A DNA stretch of 64,000 nt from Corinectria fuckeliana (lineage: Eukaryota; Ascomycota; Sordariomycetes; Hypocreales; Nectriaceae), in assembly GCA_019137255.1 (NCBI GenBank), contig WPDH01000049.1:124001-188000 (forward strand). The letters are read 5' to 3'. A program made the translations under genes and the position numbers. This document shows, piece by piece, positions 22,405-33,261 of the stretch; position 1 is the first letter of the stretch, and each line of letters starts with the position of its first letter. The notes beneath the pieces are model-generated. The model saw only the letters and a program-made list of their open reading frames with translations, was not told where the DNA came from and ran no database searches.

Positions 22405-25400
22405 ATGGCATCTCCGTCCCGCCAGCCGTTGCCCCTGCGGCGACAGTCGTCAACAAACAACGTCCGCGACGATGACTTGACTCGCTCCCTGAAGCAGCTG
22501 TCCCTCGCATCCTCCCCCGCCCGCGCCCCGAGCTCCTCCCACCTCTCCGAGCCGACTACTCCGTTCCGGAGCACCAGGCGCCAGAGCTCCCACTCGCCCC
22601 GGCTCCCGTCCCGTAGCCCTTCCAATGGACGAGACTCCCGCTCCGCGACGCCGACGCTGCTCCGCAAGGCGTCGATGAACTCACTGCGCTCGTCCAACGG
22701 CGTGGGCTCCGGTCCAACCCTGACGCGCCGGGCCAGCGCAGCCAACATCATGTCGCCTACCGCCAAGAACTCGCCGTTGACAACCCCGCCGGTCCCCGAG
22801 GAGCCCCGTCCTACTGCCAGCTCCATCGCCAACGACTTCTTCAAGGCGGAGCTTGAGGCGCATCATGGATCAGTGCCCACGCGCCAGACCAAGACCATCG
22901 TGATCCTCCACGACTCTGTCTACGGCCACCGTTTCTCCCGGCCACGCACCTCCCGAAGCGCCCTCAGCACCATCGTTGAACGCCCGGAGCGAGTCAAGGC
23001 GGCCGTACTCGGAGTCTCGACGGCGTATGTGCGTCTAGGTGGGCGACACTGCGAGGGCGCAAACCCCCTTCATCCCAAGCTCAATGTTCACGACCTCCCT
23101 GGCATCCCTTTCCGAATACAAAAGACCAGCAGGAAGCTGCCCCTCCTGTCGCCAGCCGTCACCAACGTCCATGGGACGAAGTGGATGGAGGAACTCAAGA
23201 TGATGTGCGATGCTGCCGAGGCAAAGCTCGCCATGGGAGCAAAGGAACTCCAGAGACCAGACATAAACAGGGGCACCAGCGCACCCCCACAAAAGTTCCA
23301 CGAGGGTGATCTCTATCTCTGTGCCGAATCTCTTGATGCTATGGAGGGTGCCATGGGGGCTGTCTGTGAGGCTGTCGATGCAGTCTTTGGTCCTGGCCCC
23401 CAACGCGCCTTTGTCGCAGTTAGACCTCCGGGGCATCATTGCTCTGCCTCGCATCCCTCGGGATTCTGTTGGGTCAACAATGTGCATGTTGGAATCATGC
23501 ACGCCGTCATGAACCATGGCGTTACCCATGCCGCCATCATCGACATCGATCTCCACCACGGCGATGGGTCACAGGCAATCACATGGGAGCACAACACTCG
23601 AGCCACAATGGCGGCAAAGAATGCTGCTGCTTGGAAGAAGTCATCGATTGGGTATTTCAGCTTGCACGACATCAACTCTTACCCATGCGAGCAAGGCGAC
23701 GAGGAAAAGGTCAAGAACGCCAGCTTATGCATTGACAATGCGCACGGCCAGACCGTCTGGAACGTCCATCTCCAGTCATGGAAGACGGAAGCGGAATTCT
23801 GGCAGCTCTACGAGTTCAAGTACGCTGTCCTCTTGGGGAAGGTCCGAAGCTACCTTCAAAACCAGGCGGAGCGTTTCAAGCTCTCCAACTACCCTCCCAA
23901 GGCGGCCATATTCTTCTCTGCGGGTTTCGACGCCAGCGAGTGGGAAAGTGCGGGAATGCAGCGTCATCAGGTCAACGTCCCAACCGAGTTCTACGCTCGC
24001 ATCGCCCAGGATGTCATCAAGCTCGCAGCTGAGGAGGACCTGTACGTTGACGGTCGAGTAATCAGTGTCCTGGAAGGCGGATATAGTGACAGAGCCCTGT
24101 TCTCGGGTGTCTTCAGCCATCTGAGCGGTCTCGCGGGCGACCAGAACGTGGATCAACAACCGCGTACCACTGGAGGCCTTGGGTTCGAGATGGGCCAGAA
24201 GATCGGGGTCGTTCCTGAACAGGAGGAAGCTGAGATACGTCAGAAACCGTCACCAGACTCAGTCCATGCCTACGATCCGTCCTGGTGGGCGAGTCCGAGG
24301 CTAGACGAGCTCGAGAGCATTGTGGCGCCCCCTCCCACCCCTCCTAGAAAGTCAAGCATCAGCTCCCCGACGTACTTCTCGCCGACGCAAGCTTCCACAG
24401 CCAAAGTAGTTGAGCCGCTGCGGGTGCGTCGCAGCCTGTCCAATCTCGCGGGAACCGCTTCGAGGCCCGCATCGCCACCACCCCCAGAGGTTCCATGGGA
24501 AGTGGCTGCCCATGAACTCAGCAAGCTGCTCATACCCTCGGACCGTCAAACGGACAGTTGCAAGCCCGAGGACCTGAACGCGGAGGCAACCCGGGTTAGA
24601 CGAGATCGTCAGTCGCTGCTCGTCGGGGTGCCTCCTCCTCCTTCGGCCCCCGCCTCAGGGCGGTCAACGTCTCGGATGGCTCTTCGTGAGAGAAGAGCTA
24701 AGCCAGCTCCGCCTGCGGTCGATCCAAGCAAGGAGAAGGCCGCCAAGGGTCGCAGGAAGACAGTTGCCTCGACCCCTTTCCCCACTGACAAGGTAAGCGC
24801 AAGGCCAATGTCTAGCGTATTCGAGTACAGATTGAGTCTAACATCAGATGAGGCGTCTGACGTCACTGGAAGTCAGGTCGCGACGAAAGTCAGTCGACGT
24901 CTTAGCGAGGCGCCGGCCGGGTCTACCTCCCGCGATGCCTCCTCGTCTTCCACCGTCGCCGTTGCCAGCGGCTCTGGGACCTCTGCAACCGCTAACCCCG
25001 GTCCATCGACGAGCGTTCGTGCGCCTGGTACCGGAACCCTTCCTGTGAAGAAGGCCAGGACCACCACTGCCACCCGGAAGGAAGCTGTCCCTAAGGCGCC
25101 AGCTCGAGGCGCCAAGAAGACGACGGTCCCGGCCAGCAGTTCAAGGCCTGCGACAACTACGGCTCCACCAAAGGGCAAATCCCCAGCCAAGTCTCCGGGC
25201 AAGGCTGCTCAGTCCGACAAGGCTGGTGACGACATGGACAAGATCACCACAGGCATGAAGAAGATTCGCATTAATCTCATTACGCAGGCTCAAAAGGACG
25301 CGAGACAAAAATCACGGCTCGAGCCGGACCGAGCTTCTTCTGCCTCCGTCTCCGCCTCAGCCACCCCCTCGGTCAAGGAGGAAGAGGAAGAAGAAGAGGA

Positions 25401-25944
25401 AGTGAAGCAGCCCGCGCCTCCCGTCGTACACCAGCCATCCATCACGCCCAGCCCTGAACCCCCAATTAGCTACGCTGATGCGGGCAGCATCTCTCCCAAG
25501 CAAATGGCAGCTCCAGATCCTCGCATCCCCACGCCTCCCGCAACCATTTCCTCCAGCGGGCTTTCCACGCCTTTCCAGGAGCATGATCCTTTCGACATGG
25601 GCTCGCCCGACCCCCGGCAGATGGTTCTCCCTGTCAGCTCTCCAACCATTCCCTCCGTCGCCATCCAGCCCGGCGGTGACTGCCCTGATGTCTTCGTCTC
25701 CTATCAACCCGAGGGCCCCGTGCCCGTCGCGGTAGCCCAGCATGAACCCCTGAAATGGCTTCCTCCCAATGCGCCGACCCCGTCTGCCAATACGCCTGCT
25801 GCTACGCCCAGCCCTATCAAGAAGCACCACGACCTCTTCCAGTATACCTCTGGGATTCCCTTTGCGCCCCGCCCGCAGGAGCCGGCTCCCGACGTGGATG
25901 TCCAGCCCAAGTCGGAAAACATCAAACCAGAACCTGCTCCGTAG
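22405..25944 (+). CDS. HOS3: Histone deacetylase, Hos3 type
   Basis: One intronless frame of 1179 residues. Residues 1-160 are serine/proline/arginine-rich and probably disordered. The deacetylase domain follows (about 165-590). It has VRPPGHHCSASHPSGFCWVNN around 340, with the histidine pair H344-H345. Zinc-site residues sit in DIDLHHGDGSQ (D382, H384), and SAGFDASEWE and LEGGYSD lie further on. This is the class II-like Hos3 subfamily (hosB in Aspergillus), a zinc-dependent lysine deacetylase; yeast Hos3 is placed at the bud neck. The following 590 residues are low complexity with a conserved short motif MKKIRINLITQAQKDAR at about 950-968 that I associate with the Hos3 family. Length is long but usual for filamentous fungi. 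The start is the first in-frame ATG; another out-of-frame ATG precedes it by 25 bp. Confidence 0.92.
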   Translation: MASPSRQPLPLRRQSSTNNVRDDDLTRSLKQLSLASSPARAPSSSHLSEPTTPFRSTRRQSSHSPRLPSRSPSNGRDSRSATPTLLRKASMNSLRSSNGVGSGPTLTRRASAANIMSPTAKNSPLTTPPVPEEPRPTASSIANDFFKAELEAHHGSVPTRQTKTIVILHDSVYGHRFSRPRTSRSALSTIVERPERVKAAVLGVSTAYVRLGGRHCEGANPLHPKLNVHDLPGIPFRIQKTSRKLPLLSPAVTNVHGTKWMEELKMMCDAAEAKLAMGAKELQRPDINRGTSAPPQKFHEGDLYLCAESLDAMEGAMGAVCEAVDAVFGPGPQRAFVAVRPPGHHCSASHPSGFCWVNNVHVGIMHAVMNHGVTHAAIIDIDLHHGDGSQAITWEHNTRATMAAKNAAAWKKSSIGYFSLHDINSYPCEQGDEEKVKNASLCIDNAHGQTVWNVHLQSWKTEAEFWQLYEFKYAVLLGKVRSYLQNQAERFKLSNYPPKAAIFFSAGFDASEWESAGMQRHQVNVPTEFYARIAQDVIKLAAEEDLYVDGRVISVLEGGYSDRALFSGVFSHLSGLAGDQNVDQQPRTTGGLGFEMGQKIGVVPEQEEAEIRQKPSPDSVHAYDPSWWASPRLDELESIVAPPPTPPRKSSISSPTYFSPTQASTAKVVEPLRVRRSLSNLAGTASRPASPPPPEVPWEVAAHELSKLLIPSDRQTDSCKPEDLNAEATRVRRDRQSLLVGVPPPPSAPASGRSTSRMALRERRAKPAPPAVDPSKEKAAKGRRKTVASTPFPTDKVSARPMSSVFEYRLSLTSDEASDVTGSQVATKVSRRLSEAPAGSTSRDASSSSTVAVASGSGTSATANPGPSTSVRAPGTGTLPVKKARTTTATRKEAVPKAPARGAKKTTVPASSSRPATTTAPPKGKSPAKSPGKAAQSDKAGDDMDKITTGMKKIRINLITQAQKDARQKSRLEPDRASSASVSASATPSVKEEEEEEEEVKQPAPPVVHQPSITPSPEPPISYADAGSISPKQMAAPDPRIPTPPATISSSGLSTPFQEHDPFDMGSPDPRQMVLPVSSPTIPSVAIQPGGDCPDVFVSYQPEGPVPVAVAQHEPLKWLPPNAPTPSANTPAATPSPIKKHHDLFQYTSGIPFAPRPQEPAPDVDVQPKSENIKPEPAP

Positions 25945-26320
25945 ACCTTGGTTCATCATATCTGGAAGCAGTAGAACTGAAGTTTCCGGTCTTTCTTCAA
26001 TAATCAAGGATATCAAGGACACCCCGATATTTGATATGTGCGGCTTGGAGTCTGCAACTAGGGTGATATTGGCACCCGGAGTCACAACTTTGTTGTAATT
26101 ACTTGTGATCTTTTATTTACCCCGTTGCCTTGCTTTCAGGATCAGTCTATCCTCTTGTCTAGATGCTAGGTCAGCTCTGTCGCATGATACCCTTTTATTC
26201 CTTTCAAACACTACTTTCACTACCCCTGTTGTAGCTTTAGGTCTTTTATTCTAGTTTGCACGTTCTTACCGTCCTCGTATATATATACACTTGTTTACGC
26301 CGTCTCGCCGTTCGTACGCC
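25945..26320. other. Convergent 3' region HOS3/HIS2
   Basis: A 376-bp AT-rich gap between two facing stop codons, with a TATATATATA run at 26278-26287. It should hold both 3' untranslated regions. No gene is seen. Confidence 0.45.
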
Positions 26321-27405
26321 CTACTGCTTGAAGATATCGCGGAACGTGGTTAGGGGAACGCAAACGTCCTCGATGGTCGCTTTACTGTCGCCCTCGAGAC
26401 CCGGGTGCGGCTTTCGCCGGAATGTCCACACCTCCTTGACGCCGAGGCTTTCGAGATACGTGACGGTGCGTGCGTAATTGGTGGCAACCTGGGCGATGCC
26501 GTGGCTGTCGTCGGAAAAGGTGAACTTGCCGCCCATCCTGAGCCATTCCTTGCAGAGCGTGTCAGCAACCCTCGGCGATTTCGAGAATGGTTCCTCCAAG
26601 ACTTATTCGCACTTACTTGGGCAATCTGCCGGCACGGATACGGCTCGGCGAGACCCTTGCGCAGGGCCGCGCTGTTGACCTCCAGCCACCCGCCCTGCCG
26701 GGCCACGAGCTCGAGGTTCCTCACGACGCGGCGCCAGACGCCGTCCCACTGGCGCAGGTCCCTCCCCGGGCGCTCGCTCAGCAGGCGGACGAGGTCGAAG
26801 TGGCCGACGACGCGGGGCGCCAGCTCGCGCAGCATCTGCAGCTGCAGGTCGTAGTAGGCCTCGAACAGGCGCTCCTCGGAGCCGGCGCTGGCGCGCACGG
26901 CGCGGGCGAAGAGGCCGGCGTCGTAGTCGATGGGGATCCCGTGCACGTGGTGCACGGAGCCGACGAAGAAGTCGACGGCCGGGTGCGCGGCGAGGGCCCG
27001 CACCCGCGCCGCAAAGGCCGGCCGGATGAACTCGGCCTCGAAGCCCACCAGCACGTGGATCTGCGCCGCGTAGGCGCGCTGCAGACGCTGGGCCTCGGCG
27101 AGGTAGGCCTCGTGGCGGGGCGGAAGGAGGGCGAGGGAGGCTTTGGGGTCGTCGAGCTAGGAGGGAGGGGGTTTGTGAGAAATGTGGGTTGAAGGAGATG
27201 AAGTTTGGAGGAGCAAAGACACGCGAGACAGACGCAACCTCACCTCTTCGGGATACAGGTCCCGCTCCTCGTAGCGAGGCATGTGCTCGGTGAGCCCAAT
27301 GGTCTTGTACCCGACGGCGATGGCCTGTTTGAGAATGTCCTCCAGCTGGTCCTTTGCGTGGCCGGGGCAGAACTCCCCGGAGTGCGAGTGCATCGTGAAG
27401 GCCAT
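26321..27405 (-). CDS. HIS2: Histidinol-phosphatase, PHP family
   Basis: Three exons: 27405-27244, 27156-26617 and 26548-26321, giving 309 residues; introns of 87 and 68 bp, both phase 0. The protein opens with the PHP metal motif MHSHSGEF (H6, H8) and has TEHMPRY (H41) a little later, then FVGSVHHVHGIPIDYD, GHFDLVRL and, at the end, the FTFSDDSHG motif with the last metal ligands. The enzyme removes phosphate from L-histidinol phosphate, the eighth step of histidine synthesis in fungi. Length is close to other fungal members. The exon 3 acceptor is AAG with a good branch site (GCTGAC) upstream; without this intron the conserved WLRMGGKFTF block would not be in frame. Identification is firm. 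Confidence 0.93.
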
Positions 27406-28112
27406 GGCGGCGGGCCTCTCTCTTCTCGACGAACGGCGAGGTTGAACAAGGTCAAGCTGAGCTGGAGAAATCCCCGGCCCCTTGGTCAGTTGGAAGCCGT
27501 CTGGCGCGGAACTTTGAAAGGAAGGGAGACGACGGACCTCTATGAGTGAGTCGACTGTTCACAAGGGTGAGGGCCGCGAGACGTCATGTTGGAAGAGTCA
27601 TATTATTATTATTATCATTATTATTATTTTAGACTCAAAGTTGGTTCCAAGATTTCGGGCCCCGCAGTTATACCACCATGTGTAATAAAAATCCCCGGGT
27701 CGCGATTAGCCGGCTGCGGGTCCACTTTTCCATTTCCAGTAATTCCTCTTATGAACTTGAGTGACTTATCACGACATCGGATCTCGCTCCGACACACAAG
27801 AAACGGGACACAACGTTGGAATGCTCCATTGCGCACGACATGCAAGTCTACATCAAAGGGCATAGACAGCCTCTTTCATATGTCTTACAAAATCTATTCA
27901 ATAAATATATATGTAGGATATCCATCGTCAGTGGGCCTTATTCATAACCCCCATAAGCCAAACCCGCAAAGCAACCAACACCAGATGCCCGTCTTTCCCG
28001 GCCTCGAGTATCCCATCCGCCAACGCCGCGCATGTTCAGAACCCAAAACAAAGCAAACCCAGTTCCAAGATATAATCCTCCCATCCGTTGATCACTCGCG
28101 AAAGAGCACCCT
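27406..28112. other. Intergenic region HIS2/DUF3433 gene
   Basis: A 707-bp gap between two minus-strand genes. The left side is the HIS2 promoter. A TTA/ATT trinucleotide repeat lies at 27600-27631. The right side holds the 3' end of the DUF3433 gene. No gene is seen. Confidence 0.45.
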
Positions 28113-31100
28113 TCATTCCTTCTCATACAACGGAATGTCCCCGTACGAATACACCCCCGGCGCCATGCTGATATACCGCCCGGTTACCATGACGTTGCTG
28201 CCCCGCATGGTATCCAGCTCCGCCGCCCGCGCCACCTTGCCCTCGTCCTGCACGATGCCGATGCCGTAGGTCCGGCGTCCCGATCCCGATCCTGATCCCG
28301 TCCCCGCGCTAGCCCCGCTCGTCCCGCCCCGGACGCCGGCGCCGTGCCACCCGAGCCGGAACGTCTTGCGCCGCAGGCACCGTGCCAGGTCCTTGTCGTC
28401 CATCCACGCCGCGCCGTCCGGCAGCCGCCACCACAGCGTCGAGTCGGCCAGGAGGCTCGCCTGCGCCGCGATGCTACCCGGGTCCTTGGGCAGCAGGGCG
28501 CCGCGGTGCGTCGTGCGCAGCGCGAAGACGCCCAGGATAAGCGTTAGGGCCAGGAGCGCGGCTAGCACGTACGTCTGCATGCGGGACTGCGTGAGGCGGG
28601 GGATGAAGTAGTCGACCGAGGCGGCGATGAGCTCGGAGCTGTCGTCGGCGCGCCCCCGGAGCTTAGACGACGAGGTGTCCTTTCGGACCACGTCGCTGCT
28701 GAGGGCCTGGGCGCCGATAATGCCGTGCTGTAGGCGAATCGCCAAGCTCACGGCGTTCTGCCGCTCGGGTGCCAACAGACGTCCCAATCGCATATCTAGT
28801 CGCGACAGCACCAGCGTCCGGAAGAACCCATCCAGCCCGTCGAGGCTGTCGTCATCGGCGCCGATCTTATCCAAGGCCATGTAGGCGCTCGCCACGTCGG
28901 CGTCCACATCCGACTCCTGCTCCGTGTCGGAGTCGGCGAGGGGAATGCTGTTCGTGTCGATGCTGAGGTCCTCGGTGTGGAACTTCGTGTACACATCGAG
29001 CTCGTTGAAGGTCTGGTTACACCGCATGATGGAAATGTCGCCATCGTCGGTGCAGCTGCCCCAGATGTAGTTGAGGGCGAACCTGGTTGACAGACCCGAG
29101 CACGACGTCACCACAACTCCGGTATTGGTCTGTCCATCTCCGCAGATGGCTGTGTCTTTGGAGCTGGAGCTACCGAGGGCGACGCACTTCAGATCCGCAC
29201 CCGACCCGTCGCCCAACGAGATGGTCTCGCAGGTGAGGGAAGCTCGGATGGCGGGCACCTTTGCCGTCAGGTCGGTGTTGGGCAGCGGCCACTCTTTCCC
29301 GTGGTCCACGAGCTCCAGCTCCGGGAAAGCCAAGTCCTCGTACGTCCAGGGCGGGTACTTGGGCGTCTCTTGGATGAGAATTCGTTTGATTAGGTCGACG
29401 TTTAGGCTGCTGCTCAGAGACTTATCGGTGGATTGAAACTTGGTCTCCTGGCGTAGTTCCAGGTGTGCCGTTTGTCCAACCTCAGTGATGGTGAACAGGC
29501 CCGCCGTGAAGATGGGCATCAGCCAGCCGAGGATTGCCATGGCCTTCCTGACGAAGACGCCCCAGTCCTTGTACTTGATGGCCTTTCCAGCAGTGAGCAG
29601 GCCCAACTCGTTCATGTACGTCAGCCCGAGCGATTCCTTGAACTGGCACTTGTTCAGCGTCAGCTTCAGATAGGGGGCCACGCGGCGGGCATCTATGTCG
29701 ATGCGGCTCCAGAAGACGGCGAGGGCGGCGAAGAGGAGCGTCGGCAGAAAGGTCCAGAGGATGAAGACCGAGTCCGAGACGTCGATGCCGTCTCCGCGGC
29801 CTCGCAGAGCAAAGACAACCCAGAGGCCCGCCAGCAGCACAGCAGATGCCACGATGCTCGCCGTCTGCACGCGAGCGCCCAGGGTCCACGGGCGATACTG
29901 CGCCAACACGTCCTCAGAGCGACCGGAACCGTCGTCGCCCATGGAAATAGGCGGTCCGCCGCTCAGCTGCTTCAGCTGGAACATCTCGGCAGGCTTGCGT
30001 CCCGGCTGGTGGATCTCGGTGGTGTACCAGGAGCCCGCGAGCCTCGCGCCCACCACGCCCATGCCCGCGCTGCCCGTGCCGCTCAAGCGAGCGAGGAAAT
30101 GGCGGCTGCTGGCGAGCAGTGCGGCGGTGCCGGCGGGCGAGGTGGGGTCGCGGGCCGTGATGCCGCGTTTCGGCGGCGCGTGGTAGAGCATCGGGAGAAG
30201 AAGGCCGGCGAGGATGCAGAACAGAGCGACCACGGCGTGCATCATGCCCGCGCGGACCCTGAGGAGCCTGGAGCCGTCGGCCTGGACCTCGGCGTGGAAG
30301 ACGCCCGTGGAGAGGACGACTTGGACGCGCAGGAGCAGCGAGGCGGCGACGGAGGCGACGATGAGGTGGTGGCGGTTCCCGAAGGCCTTGGCCAGGGCTT
30401 GAAGGCTTCCCATCCCTGAGTAGTCAAGGAGGACAGTTCGGTAAGCTTGCTTGCGGCGGGTGTCCTCGCCGGAGGACGGGCGGCCTTCGAGGACGATCCA
30501 TGGCATGAAGAGCAGAGCCTGGGCTTCGACGCGAGACCAGAGCATAGCCAGAACAGAGGTGACTATGACCGGTCCAAACGTCCACAGCCCCTGGAGGTTG
30601 TTCTCCCGGTCGTCCCGCGAGATGGTCCACGTGACCACCTCGCCCACCACCGCCAGCGCAGCAAACGTCCCCAAGAAGGCGCCGATGATGTGGTGCCGCA
30701 GCCATCCCGGCCGCCAACCGTCCCGCACCGGCACCTCCGCAGCCTCGGCGGGCTCGACGCCGCGGAACGTGCCATTGCCGCGCGACTCGCCGGTGTCAGG
30801 CGGGCTGTCGAAGTAGGGACGCTCCAGCAGGGCGTCGAGGTTGCCGTGGCTGCTGCGGGTGCGCGGCGACGTGGTGCTCGTGTGCGTGTGCGTGTGCGTG
30901 TGCGTGTGCGTGTGCGTGGTGACCGAGTGATGCGGCGAGGCGAAGGGATCGCCGGTGGGCGCGGGGAACTGGCCGCGCTGGAGGGTCTGGAAGCCGGGGC
31001 TGCGAGGGCTCCGAGGGCTCTCAACGGGAAGGCCGCGAGGGGTGAGAAGGCCGCCGCTGGAGCTGTGGGGGCTGAAGGGGCTGCGAGGACCGGGAGACCC

Positions 31101-31412
31101 GTGAGGAGGAGGAGGGAGGAGGATGTGCAGCGGGCTCGGCGTTGCGCTGCTTCCGCGGTGGGACGGCGGCGGCGGCGAGAGGAGCGGCGGCGGGATGAGG
31201 GGCGTCGTCGACGTCGTGGGCTGCGGCGACGGCCATGGTGCGAGGCTTTGCCTGGATCTGGACGAGGAGGATGTTTCGTCGTAGGGAGCGAAGCCAGAGT
31301 TGCGTTGCTGTTGTTGGTGTTGGTGTTGAAGTTGAAGTTGGTGTGGGTATTGGTCGGTGGACGAGGACGGATCGACGCCGTGGAGGCCGAGGTTGTTCCA
31401 CGACGCAGCCAT
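28113..31412 (-). CDS. Large multi-pass membrane protein, DUF3433 type
   Basis: Intronless, 1099 residues. The first 235 residues are low complexity: glutamine/histidine-rich near 25-40, proline/serine-rich after that, with a histidine-threonine alternating run near residues 165-179 encoded by a GTGTGC hexamer repeat at 30879-30918. From about residue 238 there are several strong membrane segments (for example IIGAFLGTFAALAVVGEVV, VIVTSVLAMLW, LIVASVAASLLL, AVVALFCILAGLLLPML). Two more groups follow in the middle (IVASAVLLAGLWVVFAL, ILWTFLPTLLFAALAVF). A long mostly extracellular-looking region follows, then a last segment (YVLAALLALTLILGVFAL) and a cytosolic tail. This arrangement matches the fungal DUF3433 family, of unknown function and common in Pezizomycotina. 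The family call is by pattern; no biochemical role should be assigned. Confidence 0.75.
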   Translation of the reverse strand: MAASWNNLGLHGVDPSSSTDQYPHQLQLQHQHQQQQRNSGFAPYDETSSSSRSRQSLAPWPSPQPTTSTTPLIPPPLLSPPPPSHRGSSATPSPLHILLPPPPHGSPGPRSPFSPHSSSGGLLTPRGLPVESPRSPRSPGFQTLQRGQFPAPTGDPFASPHHSVTTHTHTHTHTHTHTSTTSPRTRSSHGNLDALLERPYFDSPPDTGESRGNGTFRGVEPAEAAEVPVRDGWRPGWLRHHIIGAFLGTFAALAVVGEVVTWTISRDDRENNLQGLWTFGPVIVTSVLAMLWSRVEAQALLFMPWIVLEGRPSSGEDTRRKQAYRTVLLDYSGMGSLQALAKAFGNRHHLIVASVAASLLLRVQVVLSTGVFHAEVQADGSRLLRVRAGMMHAVVALFCILAGLLLPMLYHAPPKRGITARDPTSPAGTAALLASSRHFLARLSGTGSAGMGVVGARLAGSWYTTEIHQPGRKPAEMFQLKQLSGGPPISMGDDGSGRSEDVLAQYRPWTLGARVQTASIVASAVLLAGLWVVFALRGRGDGIDVSDSVFILWTFLPTLLFAALAVFWSRIDIDARRVAPYLKLTLNKCQFKESLGLTYMNELGLLTAGKAIKYKDWGVFVRKAMAILGWLMPIFTAGLFTITEVGQTAHLELRQETKFQSTDKSLSSSLNVDLIKRILIQETPKYPPWTYEDLAFPELELVDHGKEWPLPNTDLTAKVPAIRASLTCETISLGDGSGADLKCVALGSSSSKDTAICGDGQTNTGVVVTSCSGLSTRFALNYIWGSCTDDGDISIMRCNQTFNELDVYTKFHTEDLSIDTNSIPLADSDTEQESDVDADVASAYMALDKIGADDDSLDGLDGFFRTLVLSRLDMRLGRLLAPERQNAVSLAIRLQHGIIGAQALSSDVVRKDTSSSKLRGRADDSSELIAASVDYFIPRLTQSRMQTYVLAALLALTLILGVFALRTTHRGALLPKDPGSIAAQASLLADSTLWWRLPDGAAWMDDKDLARCLRRKTFRLGWHGAGVRGGTSGASAGTGSGSGSGRRTYGIGIVQDEGKVARAAELDTMRGSNVMVTGRYISMAPGVYSYGDIPLYEKE

Positions 31413-33217
31413 TCTGGCTCTGGGAAGTTGGTTAATTAATTACGTCGTGTACCGGACCACTGGGGGGAATTCTGTCGTCGATCTTTGACTGCAGTATGGG
31501 GTTAATTGAGATCGCCTCCTGCGTGTGAGAATATCTGCTCCGGCTTATACAGTGATGGCGAGCCTCGACGTCGACTCGGGGGCTTGTATTCCAGCTCTCG
31601 AGGGTATGAATGCGCTCAAGCCATGGTAGACCCTGAGGAGAAAGAGTACGGAGGGGAACGAGTGTGATGCAGAGGGAATCAAGAGACGCGGAGAACGAAT
31701 GGATGGATGACTCCCCTAAGATGGCAGAAGGAGAATGAATGAATTGCTCGTTTGCCGCGCCAGGCCACGACGCAGCTCACAAGCGACCAGTCTCAGCCAA
31801 CCATCTGCTTAACAATGCTCCTACTCCTACTCGACTCGACTCGGCTTGACTTGACTTGACTCGACTCGACTAGACTAGTTGGGTAGTCTTCCCGTCGGCT
31901 TGCCATTTCTTGCGTCCCTACGTAGCAGATACGCGTGCCCCGGCGGGCGGTGGTTTGAACCGGCTAACTAGGATCTAAGCCAATATTCCTCCTAAAAGGA
32001 GACAACCGCCCCCATGTCCTACTTAAGCTATCCCTCCCGTGGGCCATTTTTGGATCCCCCTAGACTCAGATACTTGGCTAGTTCACTTCACTAGTGAGCT
32101 TTCTTCACTCACTCCAACTCAACTGTGGGCTTGGAACTATTCGTAGCTCGGCGGCTTGGGCTGACTGGCACACTGGCTTGACGGCGACGGCGACGGCGAC
32201 GGCTTCAGCTGACTCGGTGGCTCCAAGATGAACTGAACGGCTTCAACCTAAACCTGAACTGGCTTCCAATCCAAGCCTTCAACCCCCTGCCTGGCCGTCG
32301 GGATGACCATCCCGTCCCTTGTCCACGCCTCCACCGTACGCCATGCCAATGCCAATACGCACATACATACCACCACGCCATGCGCATCCATGATCCCTCC
32401 ATTGGATCCGTCACGGGAGTGATGTGATGCAGCCATCTCCATCATCATAACAGAATTAGCCGCCCATTCTTAATTGCCCCATAGCTATAGCACGGAGTAT
32501 TCATACATAGTACCACGGTGCATAATACTTCCGTCAAAAATAGATACATAGCACGTTTGACTCGCTCGCTTTCTATCAGCCCACCACCACCACCACCACT
32601 TACACCGTTCTCTCCGTTTCCGCCTCACCAGAATCATCCGCCCACAACACTAGCTATCCCACCATCCCGATCCAAACAGATACAGTACCACCATGGTCTA
32701 CAATCTAGGTAACCTACTATCTACAACAATCCCCGCTCGACAAAAGCGCAGAAAAAGGCGTTCGTCCCATGCCTCCGTGTTCCGTGTTCCGTGTTCCTTG
32801 CTCCCGCCCCCCTGGTCGAATCCATCCCCATGTCTTACTAGTATGTACATATGTAAGCTACTAGGCCTATGTAGGTTCTCAAGTTTTGTCTTCCTGCATG
32901 TCTCTCCTAACCGCCGTCCATCCGTCAGATCCTCCCCCCCCTCACAGCTGATGAACGCCGTCCTAACCGCCCAGGCGCCGCCACAACGTGCGCGCATGGA
33001 CGCCTCGCATGGCAAAGCCAGCACTGACTATCCACGTTTTTGTTCCCCTCCAAGCTAGGTTCGGTCAGTTCGTACGAATAGTCCATTTGTCTCCATAGAA
33101 CAGGGCCAAGTCACCTTCGTCAGTCAGCATTCGAATGTACCAGCACTAGTGGGCACCACCAAAGGAGTTGCCGCGAACTCCATATCCAGTCTCCCGTATC
33201 AGATGTACCGAGCACAT
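31413..33217. other. Intergenic region between the DUF3433 gene and the transposon island
   Basis: 1.8 kb without a supported gene. It contains the promoter and leader of the minus-strand DUF3433 gene, a pentamer repeat of CGACT/TGACT type at 31829-31880 and a short GGCGAC repeat near 32181-32202. A CACCAC repeat lies at about 32583-32600. GC content is ordinary and drops abruptly at 33262, inside the transposon. Confidence 0.5.
31829..31880. repeat. Pentanucleotide tandem repeat
   Basis: About ten degenerate units of CGACT, TGACT or AGACT follow each other in the region upstream of the DUF3433 gene. It is a simple sequence repeat with no evident function. Confidence 0.8.
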
Positions 33218-33219
33218 TA

Positions 33220-33261
33220 GGGTGGGGACCCGGCATCCCGCGCGCACCCGTATCCCGCGCA
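33220..33261 (+). repeat. Left terminal inverted repeat, 42 bp
   Basis: Begins GGGTGGGGACCCGGCATCCC and is identical, as reverse complement, to 44421-44462. It is GC-rich and shows no transition damage, in contrast to the DNA immediately inside it. TA at 33218-33219 is the target duplication. Confidence 0.96.

Noticed and set aside
22143..22475. Plus-strand frame upstream of HOS3
   Set aside because: Overlaps the HOS3 start in another frame and has no recognisable content; probably leader sequence.
29463..31439. Long plus-strand frames (318 and 330 codons) opposite the DUF3433 gene
   Set aside because: Shadow frames in GC-rich coding DNA; the minus-strand frame has membrane segments and a single unbroken 1099-codon reading.
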